Positions 51,579 to 61,023 of a DNA stretch of 64,000 bases are shown piece by piece. Origin of the DNA: Streptomyces ficellus (GTDB lineage Bacteria > Actinomycetota > Actinomycetes > Streptomycetales > Streptomycetaceae); the NCBI RefSeq assembly GCF_009739905.1, contig NZ_CP034279.1:5828001-5892000 (forward strand), written 5' to 3'. Numbering within the stretch: the first letter of the stretch is position 1; each line of letters begins with the position of its first letter. The notes beneath the pieces are model-generated. The model made no database searches. It was given only the letters and a program-made list of their open reading frames with translations, and was not told the DNA's origin. Position numbers and translations under genes: made by a program.

Positions 51579-52562
51579 GTGCGATTGCGCACCCCCCTCG
51601 CCCTGCTCGGGGCGGCGCTGCTGGTGCTCGTGGGGCCGCCGCTGCTCGCACCCGGCAGCGGCTCCGGCACCGGCACCCAGATCCCCGGCCTGCGGTTCAT
51701 GGTCCCCAACACCCCCGGCGGCGGGTACGACATCACGGCGCGCACCGCGGCCAGGAACGCCGAGGACGCCGGGCTCACCCACGACGTCGAGGTGTTCAAC
51801 CTGCCCGGCGCCGGCGGCACCGTCGGCCTGACCCGGCTCGTCGGCGAGCACGGCAACGGCAGGCTCGCCATGTCCATGGGCCTCGGCGTCGTCGGAGCCG
51901 TACACACCAACAAGACCCCGGCGACCCTCGCCGACACCACACCCATCGCCCGGCTCACCGAGGAGCAGGACATCGTGGTCGTCGCCAAGGACTCCCCGTA
52001 CCGGACGGTCCAGGACCTGCTCGCCGCCTGGAAGAAGGACCCGGCGGGGCTGCCCGTCGGCGGCGGGTCGTCCCCGGGCGGACCCGACCACCTGGCGCCC
52101 ATGCTGATGGCGCAGGCCGCCGGGATAGCCCCCCGGTCGGTGAACTACGTCCCCTTCGACGGCGGCGGCGAGCTGCTCGCGTCGATCCTCGGCAACAAGG
52201 TCGCCTTCGGGGTCTCCGGCGTGGGCGAGTACCTCGACCAGATCGAGGCGGGCGAACTGCGTCTCCTCGCCGTCACCGGCCCCAAGCGCGTCCCCGGGCT
52301 CGACGCCCCGACCCTCCGTGAGGCGGGCCTGGACACCGACTTCACCAACTGGCGCGGCATCGTCGCCCCGCCCGGCCTGACCCGCGCCGAGCGCGACAAG
52401 CTCATCGGCCTCGTCGAGGAGCTGCACGCGTCGAAGGAGTGGCGGGCCTCCCTGAAGAAGAACGGCTGGAGCGACGCCTTCCTGTCCGGCGACGCGTTCG
52501 GCGACTTCCTCGACGAGCAGGACGAACGCGTCGACTCCGTCCTGAAGGAGCTGGGACTGTGA
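51579..52562 (+). CDS. tctC: Tripartite tricarboxylate transporter binding protein TctC
   Basis: 327-aa extracytoplasmic binding protein with an N-terminal signal segment, the ligand loop MVPNTPGGGYDITAR, a NLPGAGGTVGLTRL stretch and GGGSSPGGPDHLAP. It delivers citrate or a related carboxylate to TctAB. GTG 51579 has AAAGG eight bases upstream. Its stop overlaps tctB (GTGA). No lipobox Cys is seen. Confidence 0.88.
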   Translation: MRLRTPLALLGAALLVLVGPPLLAPGSGSGTGTQIPGLRFMVPNTPGGGYDITARTAARNAEDAGLTHDVEVFNLPGAGGTVGLTRLVGEHGNGRLAMSMGLGVVGAVHTNKTPATLADTTPIARLTEEQDIVVVAKDSPYRTVQDLLAAWKKDPAGLPVGGGSSPGGPDHLAPMLMAQAAGIAPRSVNYVPFDGGGELLASILGNKVAFGVSGVGEYLDQIEAGELRLLAVTGPKRVPGLDAPTLREAGLDTDFTNWRGIVAPPGLTRAERDKLIGLVEELHASKEWRASLKKNGWSDAFLSGDAFGDFLDEQDERVDSVLKELGL

Positions 52563-53083
52563 GCACACCTGGCACACCGAGCACCACACGCCGCGCCTGG
52601 CTGCGCGAACACTCCGAACTCGGCGTCAGCCTGCTGCTCCTCCTCCTCGGCGTCCTCGTCCTCACCGACGCGCTGACGATGGACGTGGCGGCGGGACAGC
52701 GCGGCCCCGTCGGCCCCGCCACCGTCCCCGTCGTCGTCGGCACGGGCCTCCTCGCCGTCGCCGTCCTCCTCGCCGTCGACGTCCTGCGCGGCGGCCGCGG
52801 CGAGGCCGAGGGCGGCGAGGACGTCGACCTGTCCGAACCCGGCGACTGGCGCACCGTCCTGCTGCTCGCCGGGGTGTTCCTCGGCGGCGCCGTCCTCATC
52901 GGCCCGGCCGGCTTCCCCGTCGCCGGCGCGCTGATCTTCTGGGGCTCCGCGTACGCCCTCGGCAGCCGCCGCCCCGACCGCGACCCGCTGATCGCGGCCG
53001 CCCTCTCCCTCGCCACCTACCTCGTCTTCACCCACCTCCTGGGCGTCCCGCTCCCCGGCGGCCCCCTGACGGGAGTGCTCTGA
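52559..53083 (+). CDS. tctB: Tripartite tricarboxylate transporter small membrane subunit TctB
   Basis: 174 aa with four hydrophobic spans (first about 22-42), the usual size and topology of TctB. GTG 52559 overlaps the tctC stop; the stop shares one base with the tctA start (TGATG). Confidence 0.87.
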   Translation: MSTPGTPSTTRRAWLREHSELGVSLLLLLLGVLVLTDALTMDVAAGQRGPVGPATVPVVVGTGLLAVAVLLAVDVLRGGRGEAEGGEDVDLSEPGDWRTVLLLAGVFLGGAVLIGPAGFPVAGALIFWGSAYALGSRRPDRDPLIAAALSLATYLVFTHLLGVPLPGGPLTGVL

Positions 53084-54579
53084 TGGACTCGTTCACGTCC
53101 CTCGTCGACGGCTTCGGCACCGCGCTGACACCGGTCAACCTGCTGTGGGCGGCGATCGGGGTGCTCCTCGGCACGGCCATCGGCGTCCTGCCCGGCATCG
53201 GCCCGGCCATGGCGGTCGCGCTGCTGCTGCCCGTGACGTACGGCCTCGAACCCACCGGCGCGTTCATCATGTTCGCCGGCATCTACTACGGCGCGATGTT
53301 CGGCGGCTCCACCACGTCCATCCTGCTCAACACCCCCGGCGAGAGCGCCGCCGTCGTCGCCGCCATCGAGGGCAACCCGATGGCCAAGGCGGGCCGCGGC
53401 GCCCAGGCCCTCGCCGCGGCCGCGGGCGGACACTTCGCGGGCGGCCTCATCGGCACCGTCCTGCTCGTCGCCCTCGCCCCGACCGTCGCCGCGCTGGCCG
53501 TGGACATCGGCGCGCCCGACTACTTCGCCATCATGGTGCTGGCGTTCATCGCCGTGACGTCCGTCCTCGGCTCGTCCCGCATCCGCGGGCTCGCCTCGCT
53601 GCTCGTCGGCCTCACCCTCGGCCTCGTCGGGCTCGACCAGATGACCGGCCAGCAGCGCCTCACCTTCGGCTCGCTCCAGCTCGCCGACGGCATCGACGTC
53701 GTCATCGTCGCCGTCGGCCTCTTCGCCATCGGCGAGGCCCTGTGGGTCGCGGCACACCTGCGGCGCGGCGGCGCCGACGCGATCCCCGTCGGCAGGCCCT
53801 GGCTCGGCAGGGACGACGTCCGGCGCACCTGGAAACCATGGCTGCGCGGGCCGCTGATCGGCTTCCCCTTCGGCGCCATCCCGGCCGGCGGCGCCGAGAT
53901 TCCCACGTTCCTGTCGTACGTCACCGAGAAGCGGCTGTCGAAGCACCGGGACGAGTTCGGGCGCGGCGCCATCGAAGGCGTCGCCGGACCGGAGTCCGCC
54001 GCCTCCGCCTCCGCGGCCGGCACCCTCGTGTCGATGCTGACGCTCGGCCTGCCCACCACCGCGGTCGCCGCCGTGATGCTCGCCGCCTTCCAGCAGTACG
54101 GCATCCAGCCCGGCCCGCTGCTCTTCGAACGCGAACCCGACCTCGTGTGGGGCCTGATCGCCTCCCTCTTCGTCGGGATGGTGCTGCTCCTCGCGCTGAA
54201 CCTGCCGCTCGCGCCCGTCTGGGCCAAGCTGCTGCGCGTCCCGCGCCCCTACCTGTACGCCGGGATCCTGTTCTTCGCGGCGACGGGCGCCTACGCGGTC
54301 GGCGGCGAGGCGCTGGACCTGGTCCTGCTGCTGCTCATCGGCCTCATCGGGTTCGGCATGCGCCGTTACGGCCTGCCGGTGCTGCCCGCCGTGATCGGCG
54401 TCATCCTCGGCCCGGCCGCCGAACAGCAGCTGCGCCGCGCGCTCCAGATCAGCGACGGGAGCGTCACCGGGCTGGTGAACACCCCGTTCTCGGTGACCGT
54501 CTACGCGGTGATCGCCGTCCTGCTGGCCTGGCCGCTGCTGAAGAAGGCGGTGACCCGCCGCCGTAACGTGTCGGCATGA
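53083..54579 (+). CDS. tctA: Tripartite tricarboxylate transporter large membrane subunit TctA
   Basis: 498-aa permease of about 11-12 spans carrying out sodium-coupled carboxylate uptake. Family signatures: GVLPGIGPAMAVALLLP near the N terminus, MFGGSTTSILLNTPGE and a second LGLPTTAVAAVML repeat-half. It completes the tctCBA operon. The last four bases overlap a GNAT gene. Confidence 0.93.
   Translation: MDSFTSLVDGFGTALTPVNLLWAAIGVLLGTAIGVLPGIGPAMAVALLLPVTYGLEPTGAFIMFAGIYYGAMFGGSTTSILLNTPGESAAVVAAIEGNPMAKAGRGAQALAAAAGGHFAGGLIGTVLLVALAPTVAALAVDIGAPDYFAIMVLAFIAVTSVLGSSRIRGLASLLVGLTLGLVGLDQMTGQQRLTFGSLQLADGIDVVIVAVGLFAIGEALWVAAHLRRGGADAIPVGRPWLGRDDVRRTWKPWLRGPLIGFPFGAIPAGGAEIPTFLSYVTEKRLSKHRDEFGRGAIEGVAGPESAASASAAGTLVSMLTLGLPTTAVAAVMLAAFQQYGIQPGPLLFEREPDLVWGLIASLFVGMVLLLALNLPLAPVWAKLLRVPRPYLYAGILFFAATGAYAVGGEALDLVLLLLIGLIGFGMRRYGLPVLPAVIGVILGPAAEQQLRRALQISDGSVTGLVNTPFSVTVYAVIAVLLAWPLLKKAVTRRRNVSA
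54564..54569 (+). promoter_or_regulatory. Putative -10 box of a leaderless promoter
   Basis: TAACGT inside the end of tctA, six bases before the ATG of the GNAT gene, which lacks a ribosome site. Confidence 0.35.
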
Positions 54580-55025
54580 CCGACCATCGCATCCGCCCGG
54601 CGACCGCCGGCGACGTTCCCCGGGTGAAGGCCGTGACCGACGCGGCCTACCAGCCCTACATCGAGCGGATCGGCCGTGTGCCGGGCCCGATGGAGGCCGA
54701 CCACGCGGCGGAGGTCGCCGCGGGGAGGGTGTTCGTCGCCGGCGACCCGGCGGTCGGCCTCGTGGTCCTGCGAACCGGGGCCGACCACCTGTACCTCGAC
54801 AACGTCGCCGTCCACCCGGAGGTGCGGGGCACCGGCCTCGGCCGCCGCCTGCTCGCCTTCGTGGAGGAGCGGGCCCGCGAGCTGGGCCTGCCCGAGGTGC
54901 GGCTCCTGACACACCGGCTGATGCGGGAGAACCAGGCCATGTACGCGCGGTACGGGTACGAGGTCGACGAGCCGCGCACCGCGGACGACCCCGAGCGGGT
55001 CCACTACCGCAAGCCGGTCGCCTGA
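54576..55025 (+). CDS. GNAT family N-acetyltransferase
   Basis: 149-aa single-domain acetyltransferase with the acetyl-CoA loop VRGTGLGRRLLAFVEERA and LYLDNVAVHPE before it. Substrate unknown. The ATGA overlap with tctA suggests read-through, but the TAACGT box suggests its own leaderless transcript. Overlaps the convergent DUF402 gene by 22 nt. Confidence 0.87.
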   Translation: MTDHRIRPATAGDVPRVKAVTDAAYQPYIERIGRVPGPMEADHAAEVAAGRVFVAGDPAVGLVVLRTGADHLYLDNVAVHPEVRGTGLGRRLLAFVEERARELGLPEVRLLTHRLMRENQAMYARYGYEVDEPRTADDPERVHYRKPVA

Positions 55026-55501
55026 CTCGCCCCCGGCAGGCGGCCCGCGCGGGCCAGGGCCTCCAGGGCGTCCAGGGCCTCGCGGGCCGCCGTCGCCGCG
55101 GCCGGGTCCCGGTCGGCCAGCCCGCTCGCGGCGAACTCCTCCTCGTCCAGGCGCAGGACCTCGGTGCCGTCCGCGGACACCCACAGGTCGAGGTCCAGGT
55201 CCTCCACGACCACCGCGTCCCGGCCGACGAGGACGGGCCGGGTGACGTCGCAGTACCAGCCCTTCAGGGCGCCGTCCCCGCCGCGCACCTCCTTCACCGC
55301 GTACCACCGGTTCCGCCAGTAGTGCTCGGTGAACACGTCGCCGGGCTCGAAGCGCACGAAGCCGAAGTCCCGCACCCCGTCCGCCGCCCACGGGGCACGG
55401 ACCGTGAGGCGGACACCGTCGTCGGCCACGACGTCCGCCGGGTACGAGATCTTCGTCCGCCCGGCCTTGACGAGACGCACCTCAACCGAGCGTGCGGACA
55501 T
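55004..55501 (-). CDS. DUF402 domain protein
   Basis: 165 aa matching the DUF402/FomD-like pattern: HYWRNRWYAVKEVR, then WYCDVTRPVLV and DLDLDLWVSADG, an acidic cluster for Mg2+ binding seen in nucleoside phosphate hydrolases of this family. ATG 55501 lies inside the end of the upstream GNAT gene (20-nt overlap). Substrate unknown. Confidence 0.82.
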   Translation of the reverse strand: MSARSVEVRLVKAGRTKISYPADVVADDGVRLTVRAPWAADGVRDFGFVRFEPGDVFTEHYWRNRWYAVKEVRGGDGALKGWYCDVTRPVLVGRDAVVVEDLDLDLWVSADGTEVLRLDEEEFAASGLADRDPAAATAAREALDALEALARAGRLPGASQATGLR

Positions 55502-56405
55502 GCCGGACCTCCGTCGCGCAGACCTCGTACCCGAACCACTTGTTGATCGCCAGCATCGGGCCGTTCGCACCGTCGTTGCAGGTGTACGCGTCGGTACAGC
55601 CCGCCGCGCGGGCCCGGCGCAGCGAGTCGGTCTTGGCGAGCTTCGCCAGGCCCCGCCCCCGGTGGGCGCGCAGCGTGCCGGTCATGCCCGACACGTACCG
55701 CGTCCCGCCGTCCGTGAACGCGGCGGTGTAGGCCGCCACCTCACCGTCCACGGTCACGACCGTCGAGAGGTCGCGGTCCAGCAGGGGGTTGTTCCAGGTG
55801 TGGCGGATCCAGTCCTCGTAGTCGTCGAAGTCCGTGGCGATGTCGCTCGGCTCGTCCGCCGTCGCCTCCGCGTCGGCGACGAACATCGGGCGCGGGTCCG
55901 CCTCGTAGTCGGCGGCGGTACGCAGCGCGACGCCGGGCGGGAGCGTCCCGGGCAGCTCGGGCAGGTCCGTGCCCGTCAGGTCGAGGCGCTGGAAGTGCGA
56001 GGACCGGGTGGGCCGGTAGCCCCGCTTCTCCGCGAACCCCAGGCTGCCCGGCTCGTCCATCACATAGGCGTACAGCGAGGTCGCGCCCTCGGCCGCCAGG
56101 TGCTCCTCCGCGGTCCGCAGCAGCAGGCCGCCCGCGCCGTGTCCCCGGTGGTCGGGGTGGACGTGCGGGGTGGCGTAGGCCTGGCCGGGCTCGCTGCTGT
56201 CGTAGGCGACGCCGACGTAGGCCGTCCCGACGACCTCACCGTCCTTCTCGGCGACCAGCAGGCGGAACTTCGCCGCCGGGTTGAAGTTGTCGACGTCGAA
56301 GAGCACCGAACGCGGCGTCGCCACCTGGAACGGTATGCACGCCTGCCGGGACCTGCTCACGGCCTCGGCGTCCTCGGGGCGGAAGTCCCGCACGATCACA
56401 GTCAT
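55482..56405 (-). CDS. Tandem GNAT acetyltransferase
   Basis: 307 aa with two GNAT domains: the first has VHPDHRGHGAGGLLLRTAEEHL, the second GTLRAHRGRGLAKLAKTDSL and NKWFGYEV near the end, both retaining the acetyl-CoA loop. The layout resembles mycothiol synthase-like or antibiotic-modifying tandem GNATs; substrate not deducible. ATG 56405 is chosen; the longer reading from 56513 covers the GntR start. Confidence 0.83.
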   Translation of the reverse strand: MTVIVRDFRPEDAEAVSRSRQACIPFQVATPRSVLFDVDNFNPAAKFRLLVAEKDGEVVGTAYVGVAYDSSEPGQAYATPHVHPDHRGHGAGGLLLRTAEEHLAAEGATSLYAYVMDEPGSLGFAEKRGYRPTRSSHFQRLDLTGTDLPELPGTLPPGVALRTAADYEADPRPMFVADAEATADEPSDIATDFDDYEDWIRHTWNNPLLDRDLSTVVTVDGEVAAYTAAFTDGGTRYVSGMTGTLRAHRGRGLAKLAKTDSLRRARAAGCTDAYTCNDGANGPMLAINKWFGYEVCATEVRHVRTLG

Positions 56406-56475
56406 GGAGCCGCACGGTACGCGCGGCGCCACGCGAACGCCTCCCAATTTCCCCGGTCTGGGGGACAATCGGCCC

Positions 56476-56850
56476 GTGACCTTGAAGATCTCCATCGACG
56501 CGGGTTCCTCCACCGCCCCCTACGAACAGCTGCGCGCGCAGATCTCCGACCAGGCCCGGTCGGGCCGGCTTCCCGTCGGCCACAAACTGCCGACCGTCCG
56601 GGGCCTCGCGGAGGAGCTCGGCCTCGCCGCCAACACGGTCGCCAAGGCCTACCGGGTGCTGGAGACCGACGGGGTGATCGAGACGCGCGGCCGCGCCGGG
56701 ACGTTCGTCGCCGCCGCCCGCGACGCCGCCGCCCGCCAGGCGGCCACGGCCGCCGCCGCGTACGCCGCCGAGGCCCGCCGCCTCGGCCTCACCCGCGCCG
56801 ACGCACAGGCCGCCGTCACGGACGCACTGCGCGCCGCGTACGGGGACTGA
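56476..56850 (+). CDS. GntR-family regulator, YtrA subfamily
   Basis: 124 aa: a winged helix (PYEQLRAQISDQARSG, then LGLAANTVAKAYRVLETDG) and only a short helical C terminus, as in YtrA-type repressors that control ABC exporters. Divergent from the tandem GNAT gene. GTG 56476 has a GACAAT six bases upstream and no ribosome site, so a leaderless start is likely. Confidence 0.87.
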   Translation: MTLKISIDAGSSTAPYEQLRAQISDQARSGRLPVGHKLPTVRGLAEELGLAANTVAKAYRVLETDGVIETRGRAGTFVAAARDAAARQAATAAAAYAAEARRLGLTRADAQAAVTDALRAAYGD

Positions 56851-56952
56851 GCCGGGTACGTGTCTTCCCCGCGGGGGCCCGCGGTCGGAAGGCGACCGGC
56901 GGCGGGAGCGGCGTCAGGCCCGCCGACCCGTCCCCGCGCGCCCGCGACCCGG

Positions 56953-58047
56953 CTACAAGTACAGCCCCGCGTCCGCGCCGTGGGTCTGGTCCGGGATGGA
57001 CGCGGGGCCCGTGCCGCGTCGTAGGGCGTACAGCTCCGCCAGCGTCGCGCCGTCGCGTCCGACGCCCTCCTCGGTGCCGAGCCACGTCACCGCCTCCGCC
57101 CGGGTCAGCGGGCCGACCTCGATGCGGGCCAGGCAGCGGCCGGGGCGGACCACCGCCGGGTGCAGGCGCTCGAGGTCCTCGTTGGTGGTGACGCCGACGA
57201 GGACGTTGCGGCCCTGCCCGAGCAGACCGTCCGTCAGGTTCAACAGCCGCGACAGCGCCTGGCCCGCCGTGTGCCTGGCCTCGCCGCGGATCAGCTCGTC
57301 GCAGTCCTCCAGGAGCAGCAGCCGCCACCGGCCGTTCGCCGTGCCCTCGTCCTCGCCGATCGCGATGTCCATCAGGTAGCCGACGTCGTTGAACAGGCGC
57401 TCCGGGTCCAGCACGCAGTCCACCTGGCACCAGTCCCGCCACGACCGCGCCAGCGTGCGCAGCGCCGACGTCTTGCCCGTGCCGGGCGGGCCGTGCAGCA
57501 GGAGCAACCGGCCCGCGATGTCGTCGGGCGTGACCTTCATCAGCCGGTCCATCGCCCCGGCCACCGGGGCCGTGTAGTTGGGCCGCACCTCCTCCCACGA
57601 GCCGGCGGCAATCCGCCGGGTCGTGCGGTGCGGGCCGCGGCGCGGCGACACGTACCAGAAGCCCATGGTCACGTTGTCCGGCTGCGGCTCCGGGTCGTCC
57701 TTCGCCCCGTCCGTCGCCTGCTTCAGCACCCGTTCGGCCAGGTCCGCCCCGGTGGCGGTGACCGTCACGTCGGCGCCCCGGTTCCAGCGGGAAACCAGCA
57801 GCGTCCAGCCGTCGCCCTGGGCGAGCGTGGCGCTGCGGTCGTCGTCACGGGCGGTGCGCAGCACCTCGGCACCCGGCGGGAGCAGGGTCGCGCCGGGTTT
57901 GACGCGGTCCAGGTTCGCGCTGTGCGCGTACGGCTGCTCGCCCGTCGCGAAGCGCCCGAGGAACAGCGCGTCGACGACGTCGGCGGGGGAGTCGCTGTCG
58001 TCGACGGTGAGCCGGATCGGCAGGGCCTCATGAGGGTTGGCAGACAT
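56953..58047 (-). CDS. AAA family ATPase, DUF5925-containing
   Basis: 364 aa. The N-terminal 150 residues form the DUF5925-type domain; then AAA with Walker A LHGPPGTGKTSA, Walker B LLLLEDCDELI, sensor stretch VLVGVTTNEDL and arginine region HPAVVRPGRCLARI. The role is unknown; such proteins are conserved in streptomycetes. ATG 58047 chosen; ATG 58056 is in frame. Confidence 0.82.
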   Translation of the reverse strand: MSANPHEALPIRLTVDDSDSPADVVDALFLGRFATGEQPYAHSANLDRVKPGATLLPPGAEVLRTARDDDRSATLAQGDGWTLLVSRWNRGADVTVTATGADLAERVLKQATDGAKDDPEPQPDNVTMGFWYVSPRRGPHRTTRRIAAGSWEEVRPNYTAPVAGAMDRLMKVTPDDIAGRLLLLHGPPGTGKTSALRTLARSWRDWCQVDCVLDPERLFNDVGYLMDIAIGEDEGTANGRWRLLLLEDCDELIRGEARHTAGQALSRLLNLTDGLLGQGRNVLVGVTTNEDLERLHPAVVRPGRCLARIEVGPLTRAEAVTWLGTEEGVGRDGATLAELYALRRGTGPASIPDQTHGADAGLYL

Positions 58048-58186
58048 GCGCCCCATGATCGGGCACACCCGTTCTCCCCGCACGGTGTTTATGTGCGTGT
58101 TCGAACCAGTCGGGCGGGCGGCGTGCGGACCGGGTGGCGTCGTCTCGCCAAAGGAACCGCCGCACGGGTGAGTTGCCCCCACAATT

Positions 58187-58198
58187 CCGGATATCCGG
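58187..58198. promoter_or_regulatory. Perfect palindrome upstream of the GDSL hydrolase gene
   Basis: CCGGATATCCGG, a 12-bp perfect palindrome in the 270-nt gap between the AAA and hydrolase genes, about 120 nt before the start codon. Could be an operator. Confidence 0.3.
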
Positions 58199-58316
58199 CC
58201 TCGAGCGTGAGCAGACTTCGACTGGGCGTCAGCTGACCGCCACGCGCGGATATTGGCATGGACACCGCAAGATGCTACGAACTTTTCAGGCAGAAAGCCT
58301 GCTAAAGGGAGGTTCC

Positions 58317-59126
58317 ATGAAACTGTCCCGAGCCGCGGCACTCCCCACCTCACTGCTCCTCGGCGCCGTCCTGACCCTCACCGGGGCGGGCGCGGCGCAG
58401 GCCGACTCGTCGGCCGCAGCCCTCGACTACGTGGCCCTCGGCGACTCCTACTCCTCCGGGGTCGGCGCCGGCAGCTACGACGGCGCGAGCGGCGACTGCA
58501 AGCGCAGCACCAAGGCCTTCCCCAGGCTCTGGGCCGCCGCCAACTCCCCCTCGTCCTTCGCCTTCACCGCATGTTCGGGCGCCCGTACGAACGATGTGAC
58601 GGCAGGCCAGCTCGGCCCGCTGTCCTCCGCCACCGACCTCGTCTCCGTCACCATCGGGGGCAACGACGCCGGGTTCGCCGACGTCATGACCACCTGCGTC
58701 CTCCAGTCCGAGGCCACCTGCATCGCCCGCGTCAACGAGGCGAAGCGGTACGTCGACACCACCCTGCCCGGCCGGCTCGACTCGGTGTACTCGGCGATCA
58801 GATCCAAGGCGCCCTCGGCCGAGGTCGTCGTACTCGGCTACCCCCGCTTCTACAAGATCGGCGGCAGCTGCCTCGCCGGTCTGAGCGAGAACGAGCGTCG
58901 TGCCATCAACAGCGGCGCCGACCACCTCAACGCGGCGACCGCCAAGCGCGCCGCCGACCACGGCTACACCTGGGCCGACGTCGTCCCCGCCTTCACCGGC
59001 CACGAGATCTGCTCGGGCGCGTCCTGGTTGCACAGCGTCAACTGGCTCAACATCGGCGAGTCCTACCACCCCACCGCCGCCGGACAGTCCGGCGGATACC
59101 TGCCCGCCTTCAGGGCCGCGCTGTAA
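58317..59126 (+). CDS. Secreted SGNH/GDSL lipase-esterase
   Basis: 269-aa exported hydrolase with signal peptide (cut near AAQADS). Block I is YVALGDSYSSGVGAG (nucleophile Ser), block III TIGGNDAGF, block V GESYHPTAAG (His). Six or more Cys form disulfides. It resembles the characterised secreted streptomycete SGNH lipases. ATG 58317 follows AAAGGGAGG, one of the best sites in the window. Confidence 0.92.
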   Translation: MKLSRAAALPTSLLLGAVLTLTGAGAAQADSSAAALDYVALGDSYSSGVGAGSYDGASGDCKRSTKAFPRLWAAANSPSSFAFTACSGARTNDVTAGQLGPLSSATDLVSVTIGGNDAGFADVMTTCVLQSEATCIARVNEAKRYVDTTLPGRLDSVYSAIRSKAPSAEVVVLGYPRFYKIGGSCLAGLSENERRAINSGADHLNAATAKRAADHGYTWADVVPAFTGHEICSGASWLHSVNWLNIGESYHPTAAGQSGGYLPAFRAAL

Positions 59127-59339
59127 GGGCCCCGCGGCACCGTCCCGTTGGGGTCCGCCGGTGGGCGGCCCCCGATGGGACACCCGTTCAACTCGCGCTG
59201 ATACAGCTCGTATTCGGAGGGTAGTCGTCAACCCTCGTACATGTGTGGTGAATCCCGCCACCGGGATACACGAGTGTGATGCGGGGACGATAGGGTTAAT
59301 CTGCAGCGGCCGGGTGCCCTCGTACGGGTGGGGAGTGAC

Positions 59340-59603
59340 ATGGAACAGATAACGGTGCGCAGCAGGCCTCGGGTGCCTGCGATCACATGCGGGAGCAGCG
59401 CGACCAGCACGCGCCTCGACCGTCATCTCTCGGTGCTGGGCGGCCCGGCCGTCCCGCAGCGTGAGGCGGCCGAAGCCACGCTGCTCATGCGGGAGTTGAC
59501 GACGCGTGATGTCGCCCACACCCGCACGAGCAAGAGCGCGCGCGTCAGGCTCTTCGCGCCACTGCGCCGACTGCGTCGCTCGCTCTTCGGCAACCACGCC
59601 TGA
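59340..59603 (+). CDS. Small basic hypothetical protein
   Basis: 87 aa, strongly basic at the C terminus (RLFAPLRRLRRSLFG), no Cys-rich or membrane region. ATG 59340 has GGGGAG five bases upstream. A TAGGGT at 59291-59296 may be a -10 box. Function unknown. Confidence 0.55.
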   Translation: MEQITVRSRPRVPAITCGSSATSTRLDRHLSVLGGPAVPQREAAEATLLMRELTTRDVAHTRTSKSARVRLFAPLRRLRRSLFGNHA

Positions 59604-59747
59604 CCGGGGCGGCCCACCGCCCCGGCGGGCTCACCCGCCCGCCGTCACCCGGAGTAACCGGTCGGCCGTGACGTGCCGTCCGCAACGTGCCGGCCGTACC
59701 GCCGGCCGTCACCCGCCGACCGCCCCCGTCGCCGCCGCCCCGCCCCG

Positions 59748-60950
59748 TCAGGCCACCACGCCCTCCCGTCGCAGCGCCGCCCGCTCGTCGTCCGGCACGC
59801 CCAGCTCCCGCAGCACCGCGTCCGTGTGCTCACCCAGGGCCGGGACCGCGCCCATCCGCGCCTCCGGACCGCCCGGGAGCGTGACCGGGGGCAGCAGGGC
59901 CCGCAGCGGCCCCACTTCGGTGCCCACCTCCCGCCAGCGGTCCCGCGCCGCGAGCTGCGGGTGCGCCGCCACGTCCTCGACCGTGTTGAGGCGGGCGCAC
60001 GCGATGCCCGCCGCCTCCAGGCGGCCGACCGCCTCGGCCGTCCCCAGCAGGGCCAGCGCCCGGCCCACCACCGCGTCCGTCTCCTCCCGGTGCGCCACCC
60101 GCGCGGTGTTCGTGGCGTACGCCGGATCGTCGCCCAGCTCCGGCCGCCCGAGCACCCGTTCCGCGAGCCGCCGCCACTCGCGGTCGTTCTGCACCGACAG
60201 CAGCACCTGCCCCCCGTCGGCGGTCGGGTACGCGTCGTACGGGGCGATGACGGCGTGCGCGACCCCCGTGCGCGCCGGAGTCCCACCCCCGTGCATCCCG
60301 TGGTGCAGCGGGTGGCCCATCCACTCGGCGAGCGACTCCAGCATGGAGATCTCCACCGGCCCGCCCCGTCCCGTCGTGGCCCGCCGCAGCAGCGCGGCCA
60401 GCACCCCCGAGAAGGCGTACATCGCCGCCGCGACGTCCGCCGCCGGGATCCCCGCCTTGACCGGCTGCTCCGGCGTCCCGGTCACCGACACCAGGCCCGC
60501 CTCGCACTGGACGAGCATGTCGTACGCCCGCTTGTGCGCGTACGGCCCGCCCGCCCCGTACCCGGAGATGTCCACCGCGACCAGCCGCTCGTCGGCCGCG
60601 CACAGGGTGGCCGCGTCCAGGCCGAGCCGGGCCGCCGCGCCCTGGGCCAGGTTCTGCACGAACACGTCGGCGCCGGCCACCAGCCGCCGGACGACGTCGA
60701 GGCCGCGCGGGTCCTTCAGGTCCACCGCCACCGACTCCTTGCCCCGGTTGCACCAGACGAAGTGCGAGGCCAGGCCCGCCGCCGCGGTGTCGTAGCCACG
60801 GGCGAAGTCACCGCCGTCCGGGCGCTCGATCTTGATGACCCGGGCGCCCAGGTCGGCGAGCTGGCGGGTGGCGAACGGCGCCGAGACGGCCTGCTCCACG
60901 GCGACGACGGTGATGCCCTCCAGGGGGAGGGGCAGCGGCTGTGTGCTCAT
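59748..60950 (-). CDS. CaiB/BaiF family CoA transferase
   Basis: Class III CoA transferase, 400 aa, moving CoA between carboxylates. Seen: LADLGARVIKIERPDGGD near the N terminus, FVQNLAQGAAARLGLD and the catalytic Asp in RAYDMLVQCEAGL (about residue 143). The middle carries the ISMLESLAEWM segment typical of the family. Substrate unknown. Monocistronic as far as visible. Confidence 0.9.
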   Translation of the reverse strand: MSTQPLPLPLEGITVVAVEQAVSAPFATRQLADLGARVIKIERPDGGDFARGYDTAAAGLASHFVWCNRGKESVAVDLKDPRGLDVVRRLVAGADVFVQNLAQGAAARLGLDAATLCAADERLVAVDISGYGAGGPYAHKRAYDMLVQCEAGLVSVTGTPEQPVKAGIPAADVAAAMYAFSGVLAALLRRATTGRGGPVEISMLESLAEWMGHPLHHGMHGGGTPARTGVAHAVIAPYDAYPTADGGQVLLSVQNDREWRRLAERVLGRPELGDDPAYATNTARVAHREETDAVVGRALALLGTAEAVGRLEAAGIACARLNTVEDVAAHPQLAARDRWREVGTEVGPLRALLPPVTLPGGPEARMGAVPALGEHTDAVLRELGVPDDERAALRREGVVA

Positions 60951-61023
60951 GCAGCCGTGCCTATCGTGTACGTGCCACCTTTGTCACCCCCTCCTGGGGA
61001 GCCGGCAGCCGGCAGTCGGCCCG

